The notes: generated by a model from the letters alone, not told the origin. A DNA stretch of 64,000 nucleotides from Candidatus Gastranaerophilales bacterium (GCA_017402995.1 JAFQOV010000021.1:1-64000), one strand, 5' to 3'; counted from the stretch's first letter, positions 1 to 10,230 are shown. Translations and numbers: made by a program.

Positions 1-365
1 GCGAAAGGGTTGTTTGAGTGGCGAAGCCACGAGTTCCCGAAAGCACAAATATTGAACTTAGTGCGTCTCTAGAATGTAATAATATAACCAAGCCGATATT
101 TCTTTTTCTTTTGGTTCTGTTTTCTTTTTCTTTCATCGGCGTGCCCACAAACACTTAACGAGCTAGGGCGAGTTTAGTGTTTGGAAATACCCTTGAGGTA
201 CTTGACGAAAGAAAAAGAAAATGAACAAGGTCGAAGCCCTTTATGAAAAATAAAAAAGAAAAACGAAGAAGCCCAAAGGATTTAAAATATAAAAAACAAA
301 CATAGGCTGTTTTGAAAATAAAACAGGCGGGTTGCCCCGCCTGTAAATAGTTAATTAAGTTTTAA
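1..365. other. Noncoding stretch with a long imperfect hairpin
   Basis: No credible gene is present. The stretch contains a large inverted repeat: the left arm at 114-134 (GTTC then TTTTCTTTTTCTTTC) is answered at 207-226 by its reverse complement, with 15 consecutive paired bases. Inside it a second imperfect pair occurs, AAACACTTAA near 149 against TTTAGTGTTT near 173. The composition is less AT-biased than the neighbouring gene. It resembles the structured spacers at 16056-17043 and 30133-30488 in style, though not in sequence. A terminator for the leftward gene closes its right edge. Confidence 0.55.
323..344 (-). terminator. Rho-independent terminator of the phosphofructokinase gene
   Basis: Perfect 9-bp stem ACAGGCGGG / CCCGCCTGT with a 4-base loop. 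On the minus strand it is followed by a T-rich run (TTTATTTT), just past the stop codon of the leftward pfp gene. Confidence 0.9.
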
Positions 366-2045
366 TTATACATTAACCAAAGCTTTTTCTTGTTCTAATT
401 GTAATGTAATTGTTGTAACATCACAAACACAGCTTGGTCCAAAATATTGAATAGCACCTGGGAAAATAAAGCAATCATTTTCTGCCCATTTTTGACGTTT
501 AGCTTCTAGCGCTTTAAATACAGGTCCATCTAATTCAACAAGCGCTTTTTTGATAACAGGTTTCATTTCGCCGTGGCGTCTTTCCATGTTCATCATCATA
601 GTCAAAGGAACACCACCAGCAACCCATTCAGACGCTGGTTTTGTTGTGTTTTTAATTGAAGATAGGTAACCTGTTAAACCAGATTGGATTAAAGCAAAAG
701 CGTTGTAGCCAAGAGAATAGCAATAATCTGCATCAAAGTTTGATGGAGCTGCACATCTTCCTTCGTAACCGAAGAAGTGAGCTTGATCTGCAAATTTGCC
801 TGTGTATGTGCCTTCTTTTTTCATTTTTTCAAGTTTTTGAGCAACCATTTCAATTAATAATTTTTCTGTTTCAATTTTTGAAACTTGAACGTTGCCGTGT
901 GGGTCTCTATCCATTAATAATTGAGCTTTGATTGCAGAAGGTAATGAATTAAACAATTTTGCACTTGCTTCATCTAGTTTTGAAACGATAAGCGTATATT
1001 TTTGTTCTTGTGTTAATTCTTGATATGTTGCGTCTTTTTCTAAAACTGCCAATAAGTCGTTTAGCGCTGCAATCATCACTTTCATTTCAGGAATGAATTC
1101 AATTAAGCCTTCAGGAATTAAAGCAATACCAAAGTTTTTGCCTTTTGAAGCTCTTAGAGCAATAATTGAAGCCATATATGAAACGATTTCATCTAGCGAT
1201 TGTTTTTTAGCTTCAACTTCTTCGCCAATTAAAGTGATATTTGGTTGAGTTTGAAGCGCAACTTCTAAACAAACGTGAGATGCGCTACGACCCATTAATT
1301 TAATAAAGTGCCAATATTTTTTAGCAGAATTTGCGTCACGTTGAATATTACCGATTAATTCAGCATATGTTTTTGTAGCTGTATCAAAACCAAATGAAAT
1401 TTCGATTTGGTCATTTTTCAAGTCGCCATCAATTGTTTTAGGGCAACCAATAACGTTAATTCCTGTGTTATTTTTAGCCATCCATTCAGCTAACAAACAA
1501 GCATTTGTATTAGAATCGTCTCCGCCAATAATAACAATAGCTTTGATATTTAAGCTTTTGCAAACTTCAAGAGCTTTTTCGAATTGTTTTTCTTCTTCAA
1601 GTTTTGTTCTGCCAGAACCAATGATGTCGAAACCGCCTGTATTTCTGTAATTATCCATGATTTCATCAGTGATTTCTAAATATTTACCATCAACAATACC
1701 AGAAGGACCACCCAAGAAACCAAAAAGTTTGTTTTCTTTGTTTGCAGTTTTTAGCGCGTCATATAAACCAGCGATAACGTTGTGTCCGCCAGGAGCTTGA
1801 CCGCCTGATAAAATAACGCCAACGTTTTTAACTTCTGTTGATAAATCAGCACCAACTGTGTCAAATTTTGCGATTGGTTTAGAAAAAACATTTGGGAAAA
1901 GTTCTTTGATTTCTTCTTGGTTTGCAACAGAACTTGTTTTTTCACCAAGCGCAAGTTTAATATTGTTAATTCCATTTGCAAGCGCACCTGCAAGTTTTGG
2001 TTGATAATTTTGTCTTTCTTTTTGTAATGGTGAAATTTCTCTCAT
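366..2045 (-). CDS. pfp: Diphosphate--fructose-6-phosphate 1-phosphotransferase (PPi-PFK)
   Basis: Cytosolic glycolytic enzyme that phosphorylates fructose 6-phosphate, reversibly, using pyrophosphate instead of ATP. The 559-residue length is that of the long PPi-PFK class. The phosphoryl-donor loop reads GGDDS (residues 174-178); an Asp at this second position, rather than Gly, is the established signature of PPi use. Also visible are the catalytic PKTIDGDL motif (202-209), MGRSASH (251-257) and a Gly-rich ILSGGQAPGGH segment (79-89). The start is ATG preceded by AAGGAG. The gene is monocistronic, with typA lying upstream on the same strand and a strong terminator after the stop. A reversible PPi enzyme fits a fermentative, energy-sparing metabolism (inference). 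Confidence 0.93.
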   Translation of the reverse strand: MREISPLQKERQNYQPKLAGALANGINNIKLALGEKTSSVANQEEIKELFPNVFSKPIAKFDTVGADLSTEVKNVGVILSGGQAPGGHNVIAGLYDALKTANKENKLFGFLGGPSGIVDGKYLEITDEIMDNYRNTGGFDIIGSGRTKLEEEKQFEKALEVCKSLNIKAIVIIGGDDSNTNACLLAEWMAKNNTGINVIGCPKTIDGDLKNDQIEISFGFDTATKTYAELIGNIQRDANSAKKYWHFIKLMGRSASHVCLEVALQTQPNITLIGEEVEAKKQSLDEIVSYMASIIALRASKGKNFGIALIPEGLIEFIPEMKVMIAALNDLLAVLEKDATYQELTQEQKYTLIVSKLDEASAKLFNSLPSAIKAQLLMDRDPHGNVQVSKIETEKLLIEMVAQKLEKMKKEGTYTGKFADQAHFFGYEGRCAAPSNFDADYCYSLGYNAFALIQSGLTGYLSSIKNTTKPASEWVAGGVPLTMMMNMERRHGEMKPVIKKALVELDGPVFKALEAKRQKWAENDCFIFPGAIQYFGPSCVCDVTTITLQLEQEKALVNV

Positions 2046-2069
2046 CTTCTTCTCCTTTTATAAAATAAA

Positions 2070-3857
2070 TTATCTTAATTTTACTAAGTCTGCTTTTCTT
2101 ATTCTAACATTTTCGGGTGTGATTTCAACTAATTCATCATCTTGAATGTATTCAAGAGCATCTTCTAAGCCCATGATTTTTGGTGCTTGCAATGTGACCA
2201 TAACGTCAGCTGTTGCTGAGCGCATGTTTGTCATTTTTTTGGTTTTGCATACATTTACTGCAATATCTTGAGGGCGATTGTGTTCGCCAACAATCATGCC
2301 TCTATATACTTTTGTTTTTGGAGTAATGAAAAATACGCCTCTATCTTCAAATTGATGAAGTGCATATGAAACAGCTTCGCCGTCTTCATGGGCGATTAAG
2401 GAGCCTGTTCTTTGGCGAGCAATGTCACCAGCATATTCGTCATAATGTGCAAATGTATGATACATTATGCCTTCGCCTTTTGTCATTCTGACAAATTCAG
2501 AGCGGAAGCCAATCAGCCCGCGAGCTGGGATAATGAAATCGATATTTGTTCTTTTGACCCCTGTTTCCATGTTCAACATTTGTGCGCGTCTATTTGAAAG
2601 CTTTTCAATAACAGAACCTGCAAATTCTTGTGGAACATCTACGATTAAGTTTTCATATGGCTCCATTTGTACGCCATCAACTTCTTTGAAAATTACTTCA
2701 GGTTTTGAAACTTGAAATTCATAACCCTCTCTTCTCATTGTTTCAATTAAAATACCAAGGTGCAATTCGCCTCTGCCAGATACTTTGAAAACATCTGTTG
2801 AATCAGTATCTTCAACCCTTAAAGATACATTTTTTTCAAGCTCATGATAAAGTCTTTTTCTTAATTGTCTTGATGTCACAAATTTGCCTTCTTTACCAGC
2901 AAAAGGTGAATCATTAATTGAAAAATTCATTTGCAGTGTTGGTTCGTCAATTTTAATTAATGGCAGAGCAACAGGATTAACTAAACAAGAAATAGTTTCG
3001 CCGATTTGAATATCCGAAAAACCTGCAATACCAACGATATCGCCAGCTGATGCGGTTTCTATTTCAACTCTTCCTAAGTCTTTAAAGCCAAATAACTTAA
3101 CGATTTTTCCTTTTTGCGCTGTGCCATCAGCTTTTAATAATGTTACTTGTTCTTGAGATTTTATTGAACCATTTTTAATTCTTCCGATTGCAATTCTGCC
3201 GACATATTCGTTGTAATCTAAAGTTGTTACTTGAAGTTGCAATGGTAAATCCACGTCTGCTTCTGGACCTTGGATATTTTCTAAAATACAATCTAATAAT
3301 GGCATCATGTTAACATTTTCATCTTCCAAATTAACCTTTGCAAAGCGATTTAGAGAACTTGAATAGATAACAGGGAAATCGATTAAATCGTCTCTGTCTG
3401 TTAATTCTGTAAACAGGTCAAAGACTTTGTCTAGTGTGCCATCTGGGTCTGCGCCAGGTTTATCAATTTTATTAATTACAACAATAATTCTAATACCCAA
3501 CTCGAGCGCTTTTTGCAAAACAAAGCGAGTTTGCGGCATTGGACCTTCTTGCGCGTCAACGATTAATAAAGCTCCATCAACCATGCCTAATACACGTTCA
3601 ACTTCGCCGCCAAAATCCGCGTGACCTGGGGTGTCAACAATATTGATTTTAACCCCTTTATATTCAACCGCAACGTTTTTAGATAAAATTGTAATTCCTC
3701 TTTCGCGTTCGATATCGTTGTTGTCTAAAACGCATGTGCCCATTTCTTGATGTTCTTTAAAAACACCAGTTTGGTCTAAAATGCAATCTACCATTGTTGT
3801 TTTGCCGTGGTCAACGTGTGCAATAATTGCGATATTTCTTAATTTTTTATTTTTCAT
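2070..3857 (-). CDS. typA: Ribosome-associated GTPase TypA/BipA
   Basis: Translational GTPase of the EF-G family, known to act on the ribosome in subunit assembly and stress adaptation. At 595 residues it is full length for BipA. The P-loop AHVDHGKTT lies at residues 14-22, followed by the switch segment RERGITI, DTPGH and NKID, then EF-G-like domains and the BipA-specific C-terminal domain ([11 protein letters not shown] and following). The start ATG follows AGGAAG at about 10 bases. It is divergent from glyA across a 130-bp spacer that contains a perfect palindrome overlapping its likely -10. That arrangement suggests repressor control of typA. Confidence 0.96.
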   Translation of the reverse strand: MKNKKLRNIAIIAHVDHGKTTMVDCILDQTGVFKEHQEMGTCVLDNNDIERERGITILSKNVAVEYKGVKINIVDTPGHADFGGEVERVLGMVDGALLIVDAQEGPMPQTRFVLQKALELGIRIIVVINKIDKPGADPDGTLDKVFDLFTELTDRDDLIDFPVIYSSSLNRFAKVNLEDENVNMMPLLDCILENIQGPEADVDLPLQLQVTTLDYNEYVGRIAIGRIKNGSIKSQEQVTLLKADGTAQKGKIVKLFGFKDLGRVEIETASAGDIVGIAGFSDIQIGETISCLVNPVALPLIKIDEPTLQMNFSINDSPFAGKEGKFVTSRQLRKRLYHELEKNVSLRVEDTDSTDVFKVSGRGELHLGILIETMRREGYEFQVSKPEVIFKEVDGVQMEPYENLIVDVPQEFAGSVIEKLSNRRAQMLNMETGVKRTNIDFIIPARGLIGFRSEFVRMTKGEGIMYHTFAHYDEYAGDIARQRTGSLIAHEDGEAVSYALHQFEDRGVFFITPKTKVYRGMIVGEHNRPQDIAVNVCKTKKMTNMRSATADVMVTLQAPKIMGLEDALEYIQDDELVEITPENVRIRKADLVKLR

Positions 3858-3899
3858 TGTTGTTAAACTTCCTATTTATTTTACAAATGTTAAAAAACT

Positions 3900-3920
3900 T
3901 GTGAATATATAATATTCACA
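3900..3920. promoter_or_regulatory. Perfect palindrome, candidate operator between typA and glyA
   Basis: Two 9-bp arms TGTGAATAT and ATATTCACA flank the central ATA, giving a perfect dyad. The arms end in TGTGA/TCACA, reminiscent of CRP/FNR-family half-sites but with an 11-bp gap rather than 6, so the regulator is unknown. It overlaps the predicted typA -10 hexamer and lies about 70 bp upstream of glyA. Confidence 0.5.
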
Positions 3921-3934
3921 TTAAAATTTTACAA
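3906..3934 (-). promoter_or_regulatory. Putative typA promoter
   Basis: On the minus strand TTGTAA (3929-3934) is separated by exactly 17 bp from TATATA (3906-3911), about 50 bp upstream of the typA ATG. The -10 lies inside the palindrome at 3900-3920. Confidence 0.5.
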
Positions 3935-3987
3935 TAAACATGTATTTTTAAGTTAAAATAAAATTAATAATTCGAGGAGGTATATAA

Positions 3988-5223
3988 ATGGAGTTAGAAA
4001 CAATTAGAAATACGGACCCTGAAGTTGCGAAATATGTCGAACTTGAGCTTAAAAGACAAAGAGAAACAATTGAGTTAATTGCTTCTGAAAACTTTACCTC
4101 CGAAGCTGTAATGGCAGCATGTGGCAGTGTTTTAACAAACAAATATGCCGAAGGTAAACCTTACAAAAGATTTTACAATGGTTGCGAAAACATAGATAAA
4201 ATCGAGGAGCTTGCAGTTAAAAGATGTTGCGAACTTTTTGGTTGCGACCATGCTAATGTTCAACCGCACTCTGGAGCACAAGCAAACATGGCTGTGTTTA
4301 TGTATGCGCTAAATATTGGCGATACTGTTATGGGCATGGACTTATCTAATGGCGGTCACTTGTCTCACGGTTCACCTGTTAATTTTTCTGGAATTAATTA
4401 CAATATAGTTTCATATGGCGTTGATGATGACGGCGTAATTGATTATGAAGACGTTGAGAAAAAAGCGCGCGAACACAAGCCAAAAATGATTATTGCAGGC
4501 GCAAGTAACTATTCAAGAATTATTGATTTTGAAAGATTTTCTCGTATCGCAAAAGAAGTTGGTGCATATTTAATGGTTGATATTGCACATATTGCTGCGC
4601 TTGTCGCTGCAGGAGTTCACCCATCACCTGTTCCATATGCTGATTTTGTTACAACAACAACACATAAAACATTAAGAGGTCCTCGTGGCGGTATTATCAT
4701 GTGCAAACAAGAGCATGCCCTAGGTATTGATAAAGCAGTTTTCCCAGGACTTCAAGGTGGACCGCTAGAACACATTATCGCAGGTAAAGCTGTTGCACTT
4801 TTAGAAGCTCAACAACCAGCATTTAAAGAATATGCTACTCAAGTTGTTGAAAATTCAAAATGCCTTGCTCAAGAATTGATTAAAAATGGCATTGATATTG
4901 TCGGTGGAAAATCTGAAAACCATGTTATGACAATCGATTTAAGAAAACTAGGAAAAACAGGCAAAGACGTTGCAAACTTAATGGAAGAAGTTGGAATTAC
5001 AGCTAATAAAAACACTGTTCCAAACGACCCACAATCACCATTTGTGACTTCTGGTGTTCGTATTGGTACGGCTGCAACAACAACTCGTGGCATGAAAACC
5101 AAAGAAATGATTGAAATTGCACACATTATTGCTGATGCAATCTTAGAGCGTGATTCAATTGAAAACCTAAGAGCTAAAAGCTTAGAATTATGCAAAAAAT
5201 TTCCACTTTATAAGGATATGTAG
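3988..5223 (+). CDS. glyA: Serine hydroxymethyltransferase
   Basis: PLP enzyme converting serine plus tetrahydrofolate to glycine plus methylene-tetrahydrofolate, the main source of one-carbon units. The 411 residues match the bacterial family. The PLP lysine is K227 in the [14 protein letters not shown] motif; IASENF (31-36) and [12 protein letters not shown] (52-63) are also characteristic. The start ATG has a near-perfect Shine-Dalgarno (GAGGAGGT). The stop codon is immediately followed by the ATG of the next gene, so glyA, the lipoprotein gene and the transferase gene probably form one operon. Confidence 0.98.
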   Translation: MELETIRNTDPEVAKYVELELKRQRETIELIASENFTSEAVMAACGSVLTNKYAEGKPYKRFYNGCENIDKIEELAVKRCCELFGCDHANVQPHSGAQANMAVFMYALNIGDTVMGMDLSNGGHLSHGSPVNFSGINYNIVSYGVDDDGVIDYEDVEKKAREHKPKMIIAGASNYSRIIDFERFSRIAKEVGAYLMVDIAHIAALVAAGVHPSPVPYADFVTTTTHKTLRGPRGGIIMCKQEHALGIDKAVFPGLQGGPLEHIIAGKAVALLEAQQPAFKEYATQVVENSKCLAQELIKNGIDIVGGKSENHVMTIDLRKLGKTGKDVANLMEEVGITANKNTVPNDPQSPFVTSGVRIGTAATTTRGMKTKEMIEIAHIIADAILERDSIENLRAKSLELCKKFPLYKDM

Positions 5224-6012
5224 ATGAAAAAAATTGCTTTGTTTTTGGTTTTGTTGTGCACTTGTGCGCTTTTTAGCGGTTGTGTGAAATATGAAACTAC
5301 AATTAAAATAGATAAAAAACAAAAAACAGATATTTCGTTTTTTGCTGGTTTTAATGCTGGTGCATTTAGCGCAATTGCGGAAACCTTCGGAAAAACAGAT
5401 ACCAATTTTAAAGAAGAAATTCGTGCTCAATTAGAAGAAGATTTAGAAAAAAATAAAGCAAAAGAAGATAATCCTTTCGGGGAATATGAGGTCGAAATCC
5501 AAGAAGATGGCAATTTTATTGGATATAACGTCCATAAAAATTTTAAAAGCTTCAAAGAAATCACCCTACTACCATATTTTGTAAACAAGCAAAGATATTT
5601 AGTTGACGTCAAAGATTATACGTTTAAAAGAGTTTATTCAATTAATTTTGATGTTGACTTTGCAAAAATGCAAAAAACAACAAAAAGCGACAGTGAAAAA
5701 GCTTCACAAATGCAAAATATGGATAATCCTCAAACAAAAGAATATTTAGAAAACATGGGTTTTGCACCAATTAACAAACTAACTATTCAAATTCCATACA
5801 AAGCAAAAACTACAAATGCGCACCAAAAAGATGATGAAAAATATATCTATACTTGGGATTTGCCACTTAATTCAAAAGAAAAGCAATCAATTATGTTAAC
5901 ATATGAAACAACAAATGTGTTAAATATTATCTTTTTTGTGCTATTTTTAATAGGGGTAATTTATTTCGGCATTACAACATATTTAAAAAATAAATTTCCA
6001 ACCGCAGAATAA
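5224..6012 (+). CDS. Lipoprotein with C-terminal membrane anchor (DUF3153-like)
   Basis: A 262-residue protein with a lipoprotein signal peptide: a hydrophobic h-region then LFSGC, making C20 the likely lipidated cysteine. The middle is soluble and charged, and a hydrophobic segment at about 233-251 is followed by a basic tail, a typical tail anchor. The overall plan (lipobox, beta-rich ectodomain beginning VKYETTIKI, C-terminal transmembrane helix) resembles the DUF3153 family known in cyanobacteria; that assignment is by eye. Its ATG abuts the glyA stop. Function unknown; it is probably exposed outside the cytoplasmic membrane. Confidence 0.75.
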   Translation: MKKIALFLVLLCTCALFSGCVKYETTIKIDKKQKTDISFFAGFNAGAFSAIAETFGKTDTNFKEEIRAQLEEDLEKNKAKEDNPFGEYEVEIQEDGNFIGYNVHKNFKSFKEITLLPYFVNKQRYLVDVKDYTFKRVYSINFDVDFAKMQKTTKSDSEKASQMQNMDNPQTKEYLENMGFAPINKLTIQIPYKAKTTNAHQKDDEKYIYTWDLPLNSKEKQSIMLTYETTNVLNIIFFVLFLIGVIYFGITTYLKNKFPTAE

Positions 6013-6023
6013 AAGGTCTTAGC

Positions 6024-7070
6024 ATGATTAAACTTTCACAAGCACATATTTTAGGTACTATAATCGCGTATCTATTAGGGATTTTTATTGTTCCACTGGT
6101 AATCTATTTTTCACAAAAAATGGGGCTTGTAGATGTTCCAAACGAAAGAAAAATTCACCACGGTCAAATTTCTCGTCTTGGTGGTGTGGCAATTTGGCTT
6201 TCTGTCATGTTAACTTTTGCTTTTTTAATCATGCTTAGCTATTACCCAAAAGGACAAGGTTTGTCGGCGATTATCGTTGGCGGGTCTTTGATGTTTTTAA
6301 TGGGCTTGATTGATGATATCTATTCTTTAAATGCTAAGTTTAAATTGTTTTTGCAAGTCGCAATTGCAACAATTGTTATTTTGCTTGGTGTTAGAATAGA
6401 AGTTCTATACAATCCTTGGGGAGCAGATTTTAACCTCGGGATTTTATCATATCCTTTAACATTACTTTGGATTGTTGGGATTACAAATGCAATTAATTTT
6501 ATAGATGGGATTGACGGGCTTGCGGGTTCAATTGTTTCAATCGCATCATTAGCAATTGGTATAATTTCTCTTGTTTTGGCTCCAAGCGTTCCAATCACCG
6601 CGCTTATGGCGTTTATTTTAATGGGCGCTATGTGTTCATTTTTAACATTTAACTACAACCCTGCAAAAATATTTATGGGTGATTCTGGTGCGCTATATGC
6701 AGGCTTTTTAATGGCGACATTATCAATTACAGGAATTGTAAAACCATCAAGCGGAATTAGCATGTATTTGCCAATTTTAATTTTGGCGGTTCCAATTATG
6801 GACGTCGCTTTTTCTTCAATCCGCAGAATTATGAAAGGCTCTAGTCCATTTGTTGCTGATAGTGAACATATTCACCATAAATTACTCCATGCTGGATATT
6901 CGCAAGACAGATTAGTTTTATTATTAGCTACATTTGCAATGCTTTGCGCTGTTTTATCGATAATTTTAGTCAGCACAAGAAGTAAATTTATCATCTTGGC
7001 GCTAAGTTTAATCGGCGTTTTGATTATTTTAAACGTTGCTTCAAAATTGATTAAAAAGAAAGAAGATTAA
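6024..7070 (+). CDS. Polyprenyl-phosphate N-acetylhexosamine-1-phosphate transferase (WecA/MraY family)
   Basis: Integral membrane enzyme (about 10 hydrophobic segments, 348 residues) that transfers a sugar 1-phosphate from a UDP-sugar to undecaprenyl phosphate, the first step of a surface glycan. Family residues are in order: D97-D98 in LIDDIY, the NFIDGIDGLAG block (158-168), NYNPAKIFMGDSG (210-222) and the HIHH motif (282-285). The His motif and lack of MraY-specific peptides favour the WecA/TagO/RgpG branch over MraY. It is third in an operon with glyA and the lipoprotein gene. It ends 4 bp inside the convergent small gene at 7067. The O-acetylation pair at 32192-35320 could act on the same class of glycan (inference). 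Confidence 0.92.
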   Translation: MIKLSQAHILGTIIAYLLGIFIVPLVIYFSQKMGLVDVPNERKIHHGQISRLGGVAIWLSVMLTFAFLIMLSYYPKGQGLSAIIVGGSLMFLMGLIDDIYSLNAKFKLFLQVAIATIVILLGVRIEVLYNPWGADFNLGILSYPLTLLWIVGITNAINFIDGIDGLAGSIVSIASLAIGIISLVLAPSVPITALMAFILMGAMCSFLTFNYNPAKIFMGDSGALYAGFLMATLSITGIVKPSSGISMYLPILILAVPIMDVAFSSIRRIMKGSSPFVADSEHIHHKLLHAGYSQDRLVLLLATFAMLCAVLSIILVSTRSKFIILALSLIGVLIILNVASKLIKKKED

Positions 7071-7237
7071 ACCTCTTCGCCACTTGCGCTGATTGTAAGC
7101 TCATTTTCGTTTGCGTCAATAATCGCCCAACGAAGTGGAATAATGCCAGATTTTTTGATTTCTTGCTCGATAAAATCGTTTTTTGGGGGCAAAATTGGCG
7201 TTGTTATTTTTATTGTTTTAGAAATTATTTTATTCAT
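7067..7237 (-). CDS. Small conserved-looking protein, translationally coupled to the nucleoside transporter
   Basis: 56 residues, predicted soluble, with an acidic C-terminus (ASGEEV). I do not recognise it. It is called real because its ATG overlaps the transporter stop codon by one base (TAATG), a classic termination-reinitiation arrangement, and the frame stays open to a stop that overlaps the convergent transferase gene by 4 bp. A longer frame upstream would run inside the transporter gene and is not used. Confidence 0.6.
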   Translation of the reverse strand: MNKIISKTIKITTPILPPKNDFIEQEIKKSGIIPLRWAIIDANENELTISASGEEV

Positions 7238-8529
7238 TAAAATAATAATCCTGCGATTGCTGCTGAGATATAGCTGACTAATGTACCGCAAATTAAAGCT
7301 TTAACACCAAGTCTTGCAAGGTTTTTTCTTTGATTTGGAGCAAGCTCTCCGATACCACCAATTTGAATAGCAATTGTTGAAAGGTTTGCAAAGCCACAAC
7401 AAGCAAAAGTGGCGACCATAATGCTTTTTGCGCTTAGTGTTGCTGCTTCCATATGATTTGCTAAATCGATATATGCGATTGTTTCGTTTAAAATTAATTT
7501 TTCACCAATCAAAGTGCCGACCGCTTCAATATTTCCCCAAGTTGCACCGATTAAACCAGCAAAAATAGAAAAAACTTTACCAACAAGCATTTGAATTGAA
7601 AGATTTTGCATATCAATTCCGATACTTGATAAATCTAAATGGCAAGTATTGAACAAGAATAGTCCAAAGCGAGCTAGGATTTCATTACAGAAAGTGATTA
7701 AGGCAACAAGAGCTAAAAGTACGGCTATGACATTAATTGAAACACGCATACCTTCAGATGCGCCTTTTGAAATTGCTGCAAGTAAATTAACATCTGTTCT
7801 TCTTCTGCTGATTTTAAAATCTTTCTTTGTTTCAGGTTCACCAACCTCTGGGTAAACAATTTTAGACACAACAAAAGACCCAGGGATTGCCATAACAGAC
7901 GCTGCCAAGATATATTCTGTGTTAATTCCAAAGCCTGTATACATTGCAATACAACTAGCGGAGATACAAGCAGTTGAACCTGTCATTGAGGCAAGAAGTT
8001 CAGAGCGTGTTAAATTTGGAAGGTAATGTTTAATCATTGATTGAGCTGCAACGTTACCAACGAATGGGCTTGCGCAGTTTGATAGAGCTTCTGCGCCAGA
8101 TACTCCCATAACCTTGTTCATTATTTTTCCTAAGAACAAAATCACTCTTTGCATAATGCCGTAGTAGTATAAAATATTGACTATTACCAAAATTAAAATC
8201 ATTGTTGACATTAAAATTAGTGCAAAAATAAAGTCTTTGTGCGGGAATAGTTCGCTAATTTTATCGGGGGAGTTGGTCAACCAACCAAAAACAAAGTTTG
8301 AACCAGCGATTGACGCTTCAAGGATTTTATTGATAACACCAGCTAAAAAGCCAAAGATTTTTGCACCTAATGGTGTTTTTAAAATGAAAACAGCTAATAA
8401 AAATTGTAATAATAAACCTACGCTAACTGTTTTTAAATTAATCTTTTTTTTGTTGTTAGACATTAAAAAGCAAATGCCCAAAAGTACGATAATTCCAAAA
8501 AGTCCTGTTAATTTTGATAAAATTTCCAA
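7237..8529 (-). CDS. nupC: Concentrative nucleoside transporter (NupC/CNT family)
   Basis: Inner-membrane symporter for nucleosides. With the start used here it has 430 residues and about 10 hydrophobic segments. Family blocks visible are GAEALSNCASPFVGN, TACISASCIAMYTGFG and CGFANLSTIAIQIGGIG. The start chosen is TTG at 8529-8527, preceded by AAGGAAG at the right distance; an upstream ATG at 8601 would add 24 hydrophilic residues with no ribosome-binding site. The spacer to the divergent HlyD gene is about 86 bp. Last-gene coupling links it to the small protein at 7067. Confidence 0.93.
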   Translation of the reverse strand: MEILSKLTGLFGIIVLLGICFLMSNNKKKINLKTVSVGLLLQFLLAVFILKTPLGAKIFGFLAGVINKILEASIAGSNFVFGWLTNSPDKISELFPHKDFIFALILMSTMILILVIVNILYYYGIMQRVILFLGKIMNKVMGVSGAEALSNCASPFVGNVAAQSMIKHYLPNLTRSELLASMTGSTACISASCIAMYTGFGINTEYILAASVMAIPGSFVVSKIVYPEVGEPETKKDFKISRRRTDVNLLAAISKGASEGMRVSINVIAVLLALVALITFCNEILARFGLFLFNTCHLDLSSIGIDMQNLSIQMLVGKVFSIFAGLIGATWGNIEAVGTLIGEKLILNETIAYIDLANHMEAATLSAKSIMVATFACCGFANLSTIAIQIGGIGELAPNQRKNLARLGVKALICGTLVSYISAAIAGLLF

Positions 8530-8615
8530 TTTTCTTCCTTTATTTTGCAATTCAACAATGCTTGTTTTTATGCTATCATAGATGAAGAACATAGACAACA
8601 AAAAGGATGTTGAAT

Positions 8616-9542
8616 ATGAACAAAAACAAAGTTAAATTCATATTTTTTATTGCACTAGTGGCTGTTGTTTTGTTATTGTTTGTTTTTAAAACATCAGCAG
8701 ATGGCATTGTGCAAACTGGTTTGATGGATATTAAAACAAATATCACAGGAAAAATTATAGAATTAAATCTTGAAAATAATAAACAAGTCCAAAAGGGCGA
8801 AATTCTTGTTCAATTTGATGTTGATAAATATAAAAAAGAGTTTGATGAGATTTCTCAAAAACTCGAAGATTTAAATGTTCAAAACGATTTATCTTCAAAA
8901 GAAGCAAATGAGATTTCGGTTTTGGTTGAACAAAACAGGGAAGATTTTAAATTGGCAAAATTAAGACTTGAAAATGCCAATGAAGATATTGTTATCTACA
9001 AAAATGCTTTAAAAGATGGCACAGTTACAAATCAAGATTATAAAAACGCGCTAGCTAATCTTGAAGTTGCAAAAGCTCAATATGACGAATTGCAATCAGA
9101 ATTAGAAGAAAATGAAACTTTGTTTGATGAGCTTTTGAAAAGAAAAACTAGCGAAGAAGAAGAAATTAAAGCGTTGAGCGAGCAATTTAAACAAGCAGAG
9201 CTAAATTTATCATATGCGACAATTTTATCTCCTGTTGATGGGGTTGTTGTGAACAGTAATGCGAAAATTGGACAAACAGTTAATAAAAACGACGTTTTGG
9301 CTTCTTTAGTTCCTCAAAAATGCTATGTCTTAGCAGAGTTTAAGACTTTTGGTATTTTGAAAATTAAAGAAGGTCAAAAAGTGGAAATTTTTGTTGAACA
9401 AAATAAGTTTGATGGACAAGTTGACGAAATTGTATCTGTTGGCGACAAAACAACGACTGCTAAAATTATCTTTTCGCAAGATGAAGGAAATAAAGAAGTG
9501 TTATCTGGCATGAAAGCTGTTGTAAATATCAAATTATTTTGA
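8616..9542 (+). CDS. HlyD-family periplasmic adaptor (membrane fusion) protein
   Basis: 308 residues: an N-terminal membrane helix (about 8-25), a split biotinyl-lipoyl-like domain ([20 protein letters not shown] and, C-terminally, [11 protein letters not shown]), a long coiled-coil hairpin of Glu/Lys/Leu heptads between them, and a beta-barrel tail. Such adaptors couple inner-membrane exporters to the outer membrane in efflux or type I secretion. No ABC, RND or MFS partner gene is adjacent, so its partner is elsewhere. ATG at 8616 is used because AAGGA overlaps the earlier in-frame ATG at 8607. Its 3' end overlaps the convergent cysE by 9 bp. Confidence 0.9.
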   Translation: MNKNKVKFIFFIALVAVVLLLFVFKTSADGIVQTGLMDIKTNITGKIIELNLENNKQVQKGEILVQFDVDKYKKEFDEISQKLEDLNVQNDLSSKEANEISVLVEQNREDFKLAKLRLENANEDIVIYKNALKDGTVTNQDYKNALANLEVAKAQYDELQSELEENETLFDELLKRKTSEEEEIKALSEQFKQAELNLSYATILSPVDGVVVNSNAKIGQTVNKNDVLASLVPQKCYVLAEFKTFGILKIKEGQKVEIFVEQNKFDGQVDEIVSVGDKTTTAKIIFSQDEGNKEVLSGMKAVVNIKLF

Positions 9543-10184
9543 TTTTAGCTTTTCGATTTCTTCTTTTAATTCAATAATTTCATATTTTAAACGGTTAAGT
9601 TCGCAAGTAATCGGGTCGGGGATTCTATTGTGTTGCAATTGACCTTCGATATATTGTTTTTGCTTGATAATTCTTCCAGGGATACCGACAACTGTGCAAT
9701 GTTCTGGAACATTATCAATTACAACAGAACCTGCGCCAACAGTTGAATAGCTACCGATTTCGATATTTCCCAAAACTTTTGCGCCTGCGCCAATGGTCAC
9801 AAAATTGCCTAAAGTTGGGTGGCGTTTGCCTTGTTCTTTTCCTGTACCGCCAAGTGTAACGCCTTGATAAATCAAAACGTCATCTCCAATGATTGTTGTT
9901 TCGCCAATCACAACGCCAGAGCCGTGGTCAATGAAAAAGCGTCTGCCGATTGTTGCGGCTGGGTGGATTTCAATTCCTGTTAAAAAGCGTGCCAATTGCG
10001 AAATTAAACGAGGCAAAAAAGGAACTTTCCATTTCAGTAGTTTGTGTGCAATTCTGTGCGCTAAAAGCACATGAAAACCTTGGTAAAGGAAAATTACTTC
10101 AAAAATATTTCTTGCTGCGACATCTTTTTCTTTAATTGTTTTGATGTCTTCAATTATTGTTTCAATCCAATTTTTAATAGCCAT
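9534..10184 (-). CDS. cysE: Serine O-acetyltransferase
   Basis: Makes O-acetylserine from serine and acetyl-CoA, the committed step of cysteine synthesis. 216 residues: a helical N-terminal domain ([20 protein letters not shown]) followed by left-handed beta-helix hexapeptide repeats from [16 protein letters not shown] to VVGIPGRI, carrying the conserved DHGSG and [11 protein letters not shown] active-site loops. The mRNA is probably leaderless: there is no Shine-Dalgarno, and an extended -10 (TGCTAATAT) ends exactly 6 bases before ATG. It is not cotranscribed with the upstream flagellar genes if that promoter is used. Confidence 0.97.
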   Translation of the reverse strand: MAIKNWIETIIEDIKTIKEKDVAARNIFEVIFLYQGFHVLLAHRIAHKLLKWKVPFLPRLISQLARFLTGIEIHPAATIGRRFFIDHGSGVVIGETTIIGDDVLIYQGVTLGGTGKEQGKRHPTLGNFVTIGAGAKVLGNIEIGSYSTVGAGSVVIDNVPEHCTVVGIPGRIIKQKQYIEGQLQHNRIPDPITCELNRLKYEIIELKEEIEKLKSK

Positions 10185-10190
10185 AAAGTT

Positions 10191-10199
10191 ATATTAGCA
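10191..10199 (-). promoter_or_regulatory. Extended -10 promoter giving leaderless cysE mRNA
   Basis: Minus-strand TGC-TAATAT; the hexamer (10191-10196) is 6 bases from the cysE ATG, so position +1 would be the A of AUG. Confidence 0.6.
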
Positions 10200-10230
10200 T
10201 GGTTTTTTGCTTTTTAAAATAAGCTGATGA

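Noticed and set aside
656-931. Frames antisense to the phosphofructokinase gene and similar frames opposite other long genes
   Set aside because: They are mirror frames of well-identified genes without ribosome-binding sites or recognisable products.
8601-8609. Upstream starts for nupC (8601) and the HlyD gene (8607)
   Set aside because: The first lacks a ribosome-binding site and adds non-family residues; the second overlaps the Shine-Dalgarno of the ATG at 8616.
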